Positions 1-8,268 of a stretch of DNA of 64,000 nucleotides are shown piece after piece. Where the stretch lies: positions 97,234-161,233 of the forward strand of contig JAHBVV010000013.1 of NCBI GenBank assembly GCA_019637335.1, in the 5' to 3' direction. Position 1 is the first letter of the stretch, and every line of letters begins with the position of its first letter. A model generated the notes under the pieces. It had not been told where the DNA came from. It made no database searches and saw only the letters and a list, made by a program, of their open reading frames with translations. A program made the position numbers and the translations under genes. The DNA is from Candidatus Hydrogenedentota bacterium (GTDB taxonomy: Bacteria > Hydrogenedentota > Hydrogenedentia > Hydrogenedentales > JAEUWI01).

Positions 1-440
1 TGGATCGGCAGGCTCACGAGAAACAGGATCTGCGCCATGCGGATCACCTGCATGAGGATGAAACTGAGCGTGCCGTAGACGCGCGGCGCCGCGCCGTAGC
101 GGCGGCCCAGGTACTCAAAGGCGGTTGTCAGGTTGCCCTGCCGGAAAAACGGAATAAACACCAGCACCGCCAGCACCGCCACGAAGGGCAGCACCAGGTT
201 CACGTTCAACTGCCGCCAGTCCAGCACATACGCCGCGGCGGGCAGCGCCAGAAACGTCGCCGAGCTCACAATTGTGCCCAGCATGGACAGCCCCAGCACC
301 CACCCGGAAAAGTTCCGGTTCCCCACGAAATACGCTTCCGTGGTGTCGTTCTTCCGCGCGAAATAGATCCCCGCGGCCACCATGGCCAGGAGGTACAGGC
401 CGATGGCGGCGGCGTCCAGCGGGCGGATGGCGTGTTCCAT
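1..440 (-). CDS. Sodium:solute symporter (SSS family), N-terminal part, cut by window edge
   Basis: Reading leftward from an ATG at 440, the 146 visible residues begin MEHAIRPLDAAAIGLYLLAM and form the amino-terminal part of an SSS-family Na+/solute cotransporter. Membrane spans are visible near residues 8-25, 44-70, 76-96 and 121-146. Between the first two lies ARKNDTTEAYFVGNRNFSGW, which is typical of the start of the family (first helix, then a polar loop with a GxRxxS/GW-like element). A further family-like block, LTTAFEYLGRRYG, follows the third span. The substrate (sugar, sialic acid, amino acid or other) cannot be read from this fragment. The rest of the gene lies beyond position 1. 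Family assignment is fairly sure. Confidence 0.85.
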   Translation of the reverse strand, partial: MEHAIRPLDAAAIGLYLLAMVAAGIYFARKNDTTEAYFVGNRNFSGWVLGLSMLGTIVSSATFLALPAAAYVLDWRQLNVNLVLPFVAVLAVLVFIPFFRQGNLTTAFEYLGRRYGAAPRVYGTLSFILMQVIRMAQILFLVSLPI

Positions 441-628
441 GCAATGGCTTTCTTGAATGCGTGCGGGCTGCGGCTTGCGAGGGCCGCTATCTTACCGCGC
501 CGGAACATGCCCGCGCGACCCGTGGAAGGAGCGGCGCCCGGGCGTATTCGGGACCCCGACTCAAGCGAACCGAGCCCGAAGGAGCGCTGGCATCCCTGCC
601 GGTCAATCCCCGGCTCGAAGCGCTCGCT

Positions 629-3148
629 TCAGTCCGCGCATCGCTCGACAAAATAGTTCCCGCTGTAGTCCGGATCGCCGATCGGAAGATAATACAGCCA
701 GTCCGCCGACTCATAGAGGATGACCTCCCCGATTTCCTCGTGCGCGAGCACCTCGCAGATGAGCGCTTCCCGCTCGGCGCGGGCGGTGTCGTAGTCCTGC
801 CGGCGCAGGGTGTATTGCGCCTCGAAAAAGAAGCTCCGTGGCCCGCGGAAGCTGGACCCGCGGTTGCCCTCGAGGTCCCGCAGGGATTCGCGCAGGTGAA
901 TCTGGAACGGGCCCGGCTCCGGGATATCGCGCACCCCAAACAGCACGGGTTCCGTGGCCAGTCCGCTCAAGTCGAGCATGGCCATGCCCTCGCCGATGCT
1001 GTGGATGTGGTTGATCGTGCTCCAGACGCCCCCATACGCGCCGTACGGGGTTCCGTCCGGACGTGGCAGGGCCGCGATGGCGGCGCGGGCGCGCGCGGCG
1101 GCCTCGGCGCCCATCGGGACAACCGCGCGGGTGCGCACGCCGGGGAACGCGGCTTCGTAGTCGATTAGCAGCGCCCGGACGCCATCGGCCACGGCCCGGT
1201 TGCGCGCGTAACGCCACCGGAACGGGGTGTCGGGATCCTGGCAGTCGCCTTCCCACTCCCCGGGCTGCCACGTGGTGATGCGCTCGACCAGCGCCGGGTC
1301 CGCGGCCCATTCCCGAAGCACGGGATCCTCGGCCAAAGAAATTGGCGCATAGGCGCGGTCGATGCCCAGGTGGGTGTAGCCCTTTCGCGCCTGACGATAG
1401 GTCACCAGCGGCTGGAGGCCCGCGTCGCCATCGGCCTGGTAGGCCGCGAGCTGCACGTGCGACCGCGTGTTGACAAAGAGCTCGTCCACGGCCTCCAGAT
1501 CGAGCAGGGTCTTCATCTCCCGCAGGACGTTCGCGCGGGCGGCGGGGCGCTGGAGGTCGATCATCTCCACGGAGTACGGATCGCCCAGGTCAATTACCAG
1601 CTGGCGTTCCCGCAGCGGAAGGCGCGCCGCCCCGGACTCGTAAATCAGCCGCGCACCGGTCTCGGTCGCATTAAACGTCGTCGCCTGGGCGCCGTCCGGT
1701 GGAATGCCCGGCACGCGGGTCTGGCGCTCGGCCTCTGGGTCGTTGTCGAGGACCCAGTACACGTTCTCCCGCCCGATCCGGTTGCCCGCGCGGGCATACA
1801 GCGTTACCGGCGCCAACGCGGGGAAGTCCAGCGCTTCCTCCGCGCCCGATGGGTTGGAAAGCACCAGAAAACGCGTTTCAAAGGGGACCTCCAGGCCGTC
1901 AATCACCAGTGCGCCATCCTCCACGCGCAGATCGAAGCCGCTGAGCGCCGCGCAGCGGGATGCGGCCTGACCGGCAAGGTCCGCGTAGGGGACGAGCGCG
2001 AAGGAGGCGTCGGCCCGCCGTTGCAGCACCAGCGAATCGTGTTGCAGCGGCGGATAGCCCCGCGCCTCGATGCGGAGGTTGTCGCCGCCGGCCCGGAAGC
2101 GCGCCAGGAAGGCCTCCGCGTTCTCCACGCCGGGGACGGCGATGCGGCCCAATCGCCCCTTGTCCTCGTGGCCCATCGCGCGCAGGATGGTGCGGTAATG
2201 GGCGAAGCACGCAGCCTCCATCTGGTAGTTCACCAGCGGCGTGGCCATCGGCAGGAAGCTCCACAGGAAACCGCCCTGTTCGTCGAAGGACGGAATCTCG
2301 TAGTATTTCGTCAGCGCCGTCTCAAACGGGCGAAAGCTCACCGTCAACCGCACGCCATGCTGCGCGGCGCTCTGGGATAGCATCGGCCCGAAATCCCGCA
2401 TCAACCGGTATTCGTTCAACTGCCGGATCCAGTCCCACGAGATGTGGCGGCCCCAGTGGCCCGCCTCCGCGCCCTTCATCCGCTCCGCGATCAGCGCCTG
2501 AAATAGCGGACTTCCGTTCATCGCGTGGGCCTGCGCCGCATAGCGCGCCCAGTCTTCCGGTGCGTAGTTCTCCGGGTCGGCGATGTACGGCATCGGGCTC
2601 AGCCAGAAGATCATGCGGGTGACGCCGTGCGCCTGGCAGCGCCGGAAATACTGATCGAAGGCGTCCTTCGTCACCGGACGCCACGACCCGTCGGGCGCCT
2701 GGAAGATGCGGATGAGATCGTCGCCGAAATCCGCCAGATACGACAGCGGCCGCGCGGGCGGCCCGGGCTGGATGGTCAGGGTCTGGTATTCGATAGCGCC
2801 CCCCGGCAGCGCCAGGGCCACTTCCAGTTGAAAGGTCGTGTCCGGCGCGTCCGCCTCCGCCGCCACGCGCAAATAGCGATCCTCCGCCAGGTCCACCCGC
2901 AACCCCGGCAACGTGATCGCGTTGCCCTGCGCCAGGGTCGCCTCCCCCGCCTTCGCCACAAAGGTCATCCGCCCGCCCGCCGGAACCGGCCGCGTGAGAA
3001 TGGGCCATGTCCGCGTCTCGCCGGCGAGATAGGGAAACGGGACCTCCGTGTTGCGCGGCGCGAGGAAGGGGGTGGCGGCGTGGACCGACGAAGCCAGAGC
3101 GAACAACAGCGCGCCAACGGCCAGGAGGTTGATGCGTTTCAAGGCCAT
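629..3148 (-). CDS. Large secreted protein of unknown function, possibly a TIM-barrel hydrolase
   Basis: A protein of 839 residues starting MALKRINLLAVGALLFALAS with a classical signal peptide ending near SVHA. An ATG four codons upstream (3160) is also possible; neither has a strong ribosome binding site. After a short beta-rich N-terminal part, residues about 150-350 alternate hydrophobic strands (TRMIFWLSP, VRLTVSFRPFE) with amphipathic helices rich in Trp, Tyr and acidic residues, in the manner of TIM-barrel glycoside hydrolases. I cannot name a catalytic pair. The C-terminal third (YGGVWSTINHIHSIGEGM, FLYESADWLYYLP-like ending) is also Trp/Tyr-rich. Export to the periplasm or outer surface is likely. 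No close family is recognised, so a carbohydrate role is inference only. Confidence 0.7.
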   Translation of the reverse strand: MALKRINLLAVGALLFALASSVHAATPFLAPRNTEVPFPYLAGETRTWPILTRPVPAGGRMTFVAKAGEATLAQGNAITLPGLRVDLAEDRYLRVAAEADAPDTTFQLEVALALPGGAIEYQTLTIQPGPPARPLSYLADFGDDLIRIFQAPDGSWRPVTKDAFDQYFRRCQAHGVTRMIFWLSPMPYIADPENYAPEDWARYAAQAHAMNGSPLFQALIAERMKGAEAGHWGRHISWDWIRQLNEYRLMRDFGPMLSQSAAQHGVRLTVSFRPFETALTKYYEIPSFDEQGGFLWSFLPMATPLVNYQMEAACFAHYRTILRAMGHEDKGRLGRIAVPGVENAEAFLARFRAGGDNLRIEARGYPPLQHDSLVLQRRADASFALVPYADLAGQAASRCAALSGFDLRVEDGALVIDGLEVPFETRFLVLSNPSGAEEALDFPALAPVTLYARAGNRIGRENVYWVLDNDPEAERQTRVPGIPPDGAQATTFNATETGARLIYESGAARLPLRERQLVIDLGDPYSVEMIDLQRPAARANVLREMKTLLDLEAVDELFVNTRSHVQLAAYQADGDAGLQPLVTYRQARKGYTHLGIDRAYAPISLAEDPVLREWAADPALVERITTWQPGEWEGDCQDPDTPFRWRYARNRAVADGVRALLIDYEAAFPGVRTRAVVPMGAEAAARARAAIAALPRPDGTPYGAYGGVWSTINHIHSIGEGMAMLDLSGLATEPVLFGVRDIPEPGPFQIHLRESLRDLEGNRGSSFRGPRSFFFEAQYTLRRQDYDTARAEREALICEVLAHEEIGEVILYESADWLYYLPIGDPDYSGNYFVERCAD

Positions 3149-3251
3149 GGAAATGATCATCCGCGTGATTGGGTTAGAGAATGTTTGCGAGTATAGCTGC
3201 GTATGACGCGTCGCCCCTAAACGGCTGTACTTCAACGAGGTATGCCGTCAC

Positions 3252-3533
3252 TCACACACCGATGGGTACAACGTGAATGCTTGATTGGGACTTCCGGCAC
3301 TGCCAAAGATCGTGGGCGTTTTGAAGTCGAAGCCAGTGATCGGCCGAAGGCCTCTCGAACACCAGTTCAAGCCGCAACGCCATTTCCGGCGTCACCGCGC
3401 CACGGCCGTTCAGCACTTTGGAAAGCGTCTTCCGGCTCACGCCCAGATGACCGGCGGCATCGGTAACCGTGAGGCCCAATGGATCAAGTACAAGTTCACG
3501 AAGGATTTCTCCGGGATGGGCTGGATTATGCAT
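3252..3533 (-). CDS. higA: HigA-like antitoxin, XRE-type helix-turn-helix protein
   Basis: This 93-residue protein starts [20 protein letters not shown], the usual opening of HigA/VapI antitoxins. The helix-turn-helix follows at residues about 21-45 ([20 protein letters not shown]), then [16 protein letters not shown], where HigA proteins normally have the N-x-x-x-x-I/V-T-P/A-x-M-A-x-R-L signature. Family members neutralise a RelE/HigB mRNA interferase and autorepress the operon. Here no HigB is adjacent. Instead a 72-residue protein of unknown type lies 32 bp upstream on the same strand. The two probably form one transcription unit, so this locus may be a non-canonical toxin-antitoxin pair or a relict of one. 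Confidence 0.85.
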   Translation of the reverse strand: MHNPAHPGEILRELVLDPLGLTVTDAAGHLGVSRKTLSKVLNGRGAVTPEMALRLELVFERPSADHWLRLQNAHDLWQCRKSQSSIHVVPIGV

Positions 3534-3565
3534 AGGTTACAATACGCCTTCTCTATCGATTTCCG

Positions 3566-3784
3566 TCAGACGTCCACGGGCGTCAACGTATAAACTTTGC
3601 CAATTCTTGATGCAGCTTCAAAATCCCGGTCGCGTAGCGCTGTCCGGACATCGTCCAATCGGTAGGCGTCTTCTACGGAAAGATAGGGTGAGCACGCGTC
3701 GTTATATTCCATCAAATCGACGACAACTTCAGCGAGGTAGCGCCCTTCTCGGATGTGCCTGATTCGTGTTCTTCGTGACTTCAT
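3566..3784 (-). CDS. Small conserved-looking protein paired with the HigA-like gene
   Basis: A 72-residue protein beginning MKSRRTRIRHIREGRYLAEV. The start is supported by a GAGG six bases before the ATG. It has a short beta-like N-terminus (RIRHIREGRYLAEVVVDLM) followed by a helical segment with LSVEDAYRLDDVRTALRDRD and ends KVYTLTPVDV. The pattern resembles small hypothetical proteins I have seen in other phyla, but I cannot assign a characterised family. It precedes the HigA-like antitoxin by 32 bp on the same strand, the place a HigB toxin would occupy, yet it lacks the RelE/HigB fold pattern. It could be a toxin of a new type, an accessory antitoxin or unrelated. Confidence 0.7.
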   Translation of the reverse strand: MKSRRTRIRHIREGRYLAEVVVDLMEYNDACSPYLSVEDAYRLDDVRTALRDRDFEAASRIGKVYTLTPVDV

Positions 3785-4114
3785 GGTTGCCTCATCGCAT
3801 CAGCATGACACAAGCGGCTTGTGGTCTGCCAATCGAAGGAAAATGAAGTTCAGTCTGTACGGAATGGCGTTTCCTTGCGGGTACAGGCACCCTCGCGCGT
3901 CGGTCTCTTTGACGCGTTCGCGACCGGGCGCAACGGGGCTCGGGAGCCAGTCCCCCTGCCAGCGCGTCCGCTCCCTCGTTACCACGGTCCACTGTGGTAC
4001 TGCGTACCGTGCCGCTCCCGCGGCACAGCATACGGAGGGCAACCTCGATTTCGCTCACCGACGGTGGATGAGACCAAAACCGTATCGACTACTTTCACGT
4101 AGCTGGAAACCACA
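3785..4114. other. Intergenic stretch without a recognisable gene
   Basis: About 330 bases lie between the small HigA partner and the SGNH hydrolase. Codon-like structure is absent on both strands and the short open frames have no family resemblance. The part near 3985-4030 contains several short self-complementary pieces (tggtactgcgtacc, gctcccgcggcac), but no hairpin followed by a T-run that would make a convincing terminator. Confidence 0.5.
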
Positions 4115-5353
4115 CTATTCCAACTGCCCCGCCAGCCACGCCCGCAGGCGCTCCTCCAGGGGCGCGGGGCTTCCTTCCAGCACGTTGAAATCCTGCGCGC
4201 GTATCAGCTGCCGCTGCCATCCATCCCGCTCGGCGGCTTCCCCGTCCACCGGCCCTGTGAACGACGGCGGCACGGCCACCACGTCCCATTCCTGCCGCCC
4301 GAAGCTGAGCGACCAGTTCATGGTCCAGGTGAAGTGGCGCTTGAAATCCTCAATACCCTCGGCGGGCGCTTCTGCCGGCACGGCGATAAACACCAGGTCC
4401 GGCGGATTGTCCCGCACGGCCTTCGCTTCGGCCTCGAAATCCGCCATCGACTTCCCGGCCACCGTCCAGGTGGTGACCGTGACCTCGGATTCCGGGGCGG
4501 CCTCCTTCAACACCGCCGGCAGCAGCGTGTCGTAGGGCGGCATGGCGAGGATGCGGATGGTCTGCTTCGCGTCGATGAGCGCGAGGGTATGCGGGATCAT
4601 CGGCTCGGGTGCGGGGACATCCGCAAGCGCGACCGCCTCGCCCGTGGCCGCCGCCACGATGGTCTCGGCGATCAGCTTGTGCCCCGCCATGTTGGGGTGG
4701 ATCTCGTCGCTCATGAGGAAGGCCCACGCCCGCGCGTCCCCGTCACGCACCGCCTCAAAGGCGTTGTAGCAATCCGCCAGCGCCGTCTGCTCCGCAGCCG
4801 CGACCTCGCGGACCGCGGCGGCGTACTCCAGCAGCTTCGCCGTGGGGCGACTTTCGGTGTCGCGGACGTTGTTGGGGGTGCAGAGCATCACCTCCGCCCC
4901 GATGGCGCGGCATTGAGCCACGATTTCCCGGAGGTTGGCGCGATAGTCTTCCAGCGGCACACGGGTCATATCGTTGAGGCCGAACATCACCGTCACCAGG
5001 TCCGGCCTGTGCGCGAGTACATCCTTGTCAATACGTTCCAAGGCCTTGGCGGTCGTGTGGCCGCTCACGCCGGCGTTGATCGCGGTGACTTTCGCGTCCG
5101 GGAAGGCCTGCTGGAGTCCTGTCGCCACCATGTCCGTATAGGCCCGCCGTCCGCCGGTATGGTAGTAGAGCCCGGTGACGCTATCCCCAAAGCAGATGAC
5201 TGTGACGGATTGGTTGGCGGCAAGTTTTTCGGCGGTCGCAAGAGTTTGAGGTTGGGCGGTGGCGACGGAGGTGGAAAGGACCCAAAGGACGGAAAGGACA
5301 TAAGGGACAAACAGGCGTGGCTTGGCTGACCAGCGAAGGTGGTTCATCTTCAT
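4115..5353 (-). CDS. Secreted SGNH/GDSL-family hydrolase
   Basis: A 412-residue exported esterase/lipase-type hydrolase. The signal peptide covers residues 1-33 (VPYVLSVLWVLSTSVATA). The SGNH blocks are all visible: block I FGDS with Ser58, block II NAG at 94-96, block III GLND with Asn127, and block V DEIHPN with Asp216 and His219. The SGNH domain fills residues about 45-235, as expected for GDSL esterases acting on acetylated carbohydrates or lipids. The remaining 175 residues form a second alpha/beta part (IRILAMPPYDTLLPAVLKEA) resembling another, degenerate SGNH-like fold without an obvious GDS. A second ATG two codons inside (5347) cannot be excluded. The substrate is unknown. Confidence 0.88.
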   Translation of the reverse strand: MKMNHLRWSAKPRLFVPYVLSVLWVLSTSVATAQPQTLATAEKLAANQSVTVICFGDSVTGLYYHTGGRRAYTDMVATGLQQAFPDAKVTAINAGVSGHTTAKALERIDKDVLAHRPDLVTVMFGLNDMTRVPLEDYRANLREIVAQCRAIGAEVMLCTPNNVRDTESRPTAKLLEYAAAVREVAAAEQTALADCYNAFEAVRDGDARAWAFLMSDEIHPNMAGHKLIAETIVAAATGEAVALADVPAPEPMIPHTLALIDAKQTIRILAMPPYDTLLPAVLKEAAPESEVTVTTWTVAGKSMADFEAEAKAVRDNPPDLVFIAVPAEAPAEGIEDFKRHFTWTMNWSLSFGRQEWDVVAVPPSFTGPVDGEAAERDGWQRQLIRAQDFNVLEGSPAPLEERLRAWLAGQLE

Positions 5354-5440
5354 GTCAGAGCTTTCTGTGCCGGGTCTGTTCGGCGAGAGCGGAATGGTAT
5401 AGCGTTATCGGAATCGACGAGTCGCGAACTCGGCTTGCTT

Positions 5441-6109
5441 CTAGTCGTCTTGCGCGGCAATCTCGGCGTGTGTTGATTCGCCATCAGATGAACACTCATC
5501 TGCCGGGTCCAGGCTCCGGTTGTTCACATACGAGACCGCAACGGCATATAAGACCGCGATCGCGCACAGGGTGGCGATCAACAGTCCCCACGAAAGCAGC
5601 CGTTCTGTGGAATTTGCCGGCCCGAAGTAATCCCAGAGTCGGACAAAAATAACGGCGAGCCAGAAGCAGGCCGTAAGCATCGCGATCAAGGGTTGTGGCG
5701 CCCACGCGTTCGAGGGTATGAACGCATTTCGGTGGCCGATAGGCACGGGGCGCACGGCTGGATGGGCCTCAATCCAACGGGAGGCGAGTTCGCTACGATA
5801 GGTGTTGATGCGGAAGAGGCTCCAGTAGATCGCCAGCGACACAACGAAGCCAGGCAATGGAAGGAGCGTCTTAAGCGCCAGTTCCAGCGGCCGGTCCGGC
5901 CCGCCAGAAACGGCAAGGACGGACAACGGAATTACCAGCACGGCGTTGAGCCCAAGCAAACCCAGCAAGCCCTTTTGCATTCGGGCGTCCAGTCGGTCGA
6001 ACAGGCCCTCGTACCGGGTCCAGTCGCGATCCAGGTCCCCCGTCGTCCAACGGCGCCCTTTCGCTGAAGCTTGCGGAGGCGTTGCGCCCCCCGATTCCTC
6101 ATTGCCCAT
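5441..6109 (-). CDS. Membrane protein with four predicted helices, unknown function
   Basis: A 222-residue protein starting MGNEESGGATPP, with a good Shine-Dalgarno (GAGGGAG) five bases upstream. A charged N-terminal part with DRDWTRYEGLFDRLDARMQKG leads into hydrophobic segments near residues 46-67, 79-97, 142-160 and 168-190. The C-terminal tail is acidic (DPADECSSDGESTHAEIAAQ) and probably cytoplasmic. The cytoplasmic loop between helices 2 and 3 contains SLFRINTYRSELASRWIEAHP. I recognise no named domain. It is flanked by secreted enzymes on the same strand but separated by about 90 and 70 bp, so co-transcription is possible but not shown. Confidence 0.75.
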   Translation of the reverse strand: MGNEESGGATPPQASAKGRRWTTGDLDRDWTRYEGLFDRLDARMQKGLLGLLGLNAVLVIPLSVLAVSGGPDRPLELALKTLLPLPGFVVSLAIYWSLFRINTYRSELASRWIEAHPAVRPVPIGHRNAFIPSNAWAPQPLIAMLTACFWLAVIFVRLWDYFGPANSTERLLSWGLLIATLCAIAVLYAVAVSYVNNRSLDPADECSSDGESTHAEIAAQDD

Positions 6110-6180
6110 GATGCTCCCTCACTTTCGTTGTATACCTCACCAGGCTCACCGTTGAAGGTGGCGAACTGGAACAAGCGGCG

Positions 6181-7914
6181 CTACGCCGCAATACGCTCAG
6201 GATACCACATCAACATCGGATCCGGGCCGTCGCCGGTGTCCACGGTCGCCTCCACCTCCAGGGTTTCCGTGTTCACGACATGCAGGCCATCGGTGTATTC
6301 ACAGCCCACGAATGCGCGTTTTTCGTCCGGGCTCAGCTCCACGCCGATCGCATGCCCCCCCACCTTCACCCGCTTGATCTCCTTGCGCGACGCCACGTCG
6401 ATCACGATAAGTTCGCCCTCGGGCGTCCAGCTCGGAACGAAGGCCCGCGATCCATCCTTCGTAAACTTAATGCGCACCGGCATCCCGGGCACATCAAAGC
6501 GTTCGACGACCGTATGGCTGGCCAGTTCGATGATGGACATCGACCCGCCGCTCTGGTTCGCGACCCACAGATACTTGCCGTCGGGCGTGAAGGCCATGCC
6601 CTCCGCGCCTTCCTCGCAGGAAACCTGGGTAATCAGTTCTCCGCTTTCACGGTCGATCACGGACACATTCTCGCTGGTGATATTCGCCGTGTAGATCCGC
6701 TGGTTGTCCGGCGACACCAGCACCATGTGCGAGATCTTCCCGTGCGTCGGGATACCCCGCGTCACCGCGTGCGTGGCTGTATCCACTTCCACCACCCAGC
6801 CGGTCTGGCCGGCGGTGAAATAGGCATGCTTGCCGTCCGGGGCCATGGTCGCGCCATGGATCCGGGTGTACTCGCCCGTCGGGATCTGCTTGATGTGGTT
6901 GCGCGCCACCAGATCCACCACCGATATCGTGTCGCCCGGCGCGGCGTAGTTGGAGAGGTACATGAAGCGCTGGTCCGGAGTGATCGTCATTTCGTGCGGG
7001 TTCGGGCCGACCGTAATCGTCTGTTCGACTTGGAGGCTCTCGGGATGGACGTAGCTTAAGGTGTCGCTGTGCTTGTTGGCCACGAGCAGCATCGGCCCAT
7101 CGCTGATCGGGCCCGAAACCGCCGCGGCGGCCTGCGCGAGCGGCGTCAGCTCGATGCGCCGGACAAACAGCTCCGCCGCCTCGGATTGCACCTGGATCCG
7201 TCCCTTTTGGGGTTTGCAGTCGATCGCGCGGTTCACCACGATCCCATTGAGCAGCACCGTGATCTTGCCGCCGTCGGCGATCACTTCAAGCCGGTTCCAC
7301 TCGCCCACCGGCTTCTCCACGTCCTTCGGCCCACGGAAGTCGAGCTTGTCCTCCCAGTTCGGATCGCGGCCCCACCAGTTGATGCGCCCGCCGTTCACGG
7401 TGATCGGGTCCCCGTCCGGGCTGAACACCGGCACGGTCCCGTGCCGCTCTTCGGCCACCGGCGCCGTGATCTGGTAGTTGTCGGATTTATCGCCCACCAC
7501 GATGAAGTCGCCCGTGCCGCCCTCGATCATCTGCACCTCCAGCGAATGCATCCAGGTATTGCTGTAGCCGCCATCCTCGCCCACCGAGTGGATCAGCAGC
7601 CCCGAGTCCCGCGCGCGGTCCAGGCGGGGCTCCCAGGTTTTCTCGCCCCACTTGAACTCCAGCACCAGGTGGTAGTTCTCGTACTCCTCGTTGGTCGTGA
7701 TGCAGCCCCACTCCTCGCCGGAAATCCGCAGGACCCCATCCTGCATCGTGAAAACCTGCTTCGGGTCGTTGTCGCGCCCGCTTTCCTTGAGCCACGTGTA
7801 CCAGTGCTTAAGCGTGCCGTCTTCGAGCAGGTCGATGGTGTTCGGGGCGGCATGGCGCGGCGCGGCCACCAGGAGCATCGCGGTGATTAAAAGGTATCGG
7901 AGTGTTTTTCGCAT
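6181..7914 (-). CDS. Secreted DUF1080 (3-keto-disaccharide hydrolase type) plus YVTN-like beta-propeller protein
   Basis: From the ATG at 7914 (MRKTLRYLLITAMLLVAAPR, signal peptide to about residue 23) the protein has 577 residues. Residues about 25-258 are a DUF1080 jelly-roll: LEFKWGEKTWEPRLDRARDSGLLIH, SLEVQMIEGGTGDF and the late EWNRLEVIADGGKITVLLNG are typical of that family, which includes 3-keto-glucoside hydrolases and carbohydrate-binding modules. Residues about 274-572 are seven-bladed YVTN-type propeller repeats (GPNPHEMTITPDQRFMYLSN, EGAEGMAFTPDGKYLWVANQ). Such fusions occur in Planctomycetes and relatives and are exported. Exact substrate and whether the propeller binds sugar, metal or a partner are not visible. 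Confidence 0.88.
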   Translation of the reverse strand: MRKTLRYLLITAMLLVAAPRHAAPNTIDLLEDGTLKHWYTWLKESGRDNDPKQVFTMQDGVLRISGEEWGCITTNEEYENYHLVLEFKWGEKTWEPRLDRARDSGLLIHSVGEDGGYSNTWMHSLEVQMIEGGTGDFIVVGDKSDNYQITAPVAEERHGTVPVFSPDGDPITVNGGRINWWGRDPNWEDKLDFRGPKDVEKPVGEWNRLEVIADGGKITVLLNGIVVNRAIDCKPQKGRIQVQSEAAELFVRRIELTPLAQAAAAVSGPISDGPMLLVANKHSDTLSYVHPESLQVEQTITVGPNPHEMTITPDQRFMYLSNYAAPGDTISVVDLVARNHIKQIPTGEYTRIHGATMAPDGKHAYFTAGQTGWVVEVDTATHAVTRGIPTHGKISHMVLVSPDNQRIYTANITSENVSVIDRESGELITQVSCEEGAEGMAFTPDGKYLWVANQSGGSMSIIELASHTVVERFDVPGMPVRIKFTKDGSRAFVPSWTPEGELIVIDVASRKEIKRVKVGGHAIGVELSPDEKRAFVGCEYTDGLHVVNTETLEVEATVDTGDGPDPMLMWYPERIAA

Positions 7915-8009
7915 AAAATCCGGGTAATCCTCTGGGTTGGGCGCGATTCGCGCATGGTTTGTCCAAGTATAAGAACGCCCCGGCGGGATTGCAACGCGCC
8001 CCGCCGATA

Positions 8010-8215
8010 CAGGGCAATCGCATTTAAACTTCCAACTCGATCCGAGCGCCACATGAACCACCTTCAATCTTATAAAGGGCGCGTGTTGGAGCGCTGGCAT
8101 CCCTGCCGGCACAGATGCCGGCGCTCCAAAACGCTCACTATCGTTGATTCAAGGTTCCAAATCGACTCAAGTTTACGCCCATATACCGAGATCGAGTTTA
8201 AATGCGATTGCCCTG
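8010..8215. repeat. Palindromic dispersed element, copy A (206 bp, 20-bp terminal inverted repeats)
   Basis: It begins CAGGGCAATCGCATTTAAAC (8010-8029) and ends with the exact reverse complement at 8196-8215. The interior is an imperfect long palindrome centred on a strong hairpin: GTTGGAGCG-CTGGCATC-CCTGCCGGC pairs with GCCGGCGCTCC. Near-identical ends and centre recur at 10146-10371 and 18708-18913, so this is a non-coding MITE- or REP-doublet-like family. It sits between the divergent DUF1080-propeller gene and the glycosyltransferase. Confidence 0.9.
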
Positions 8216-8268
8216 CCCGCCGATTCCGCGCTCGAATTCGCGCCCCAACCCTGTGCTACCGTATCGCC

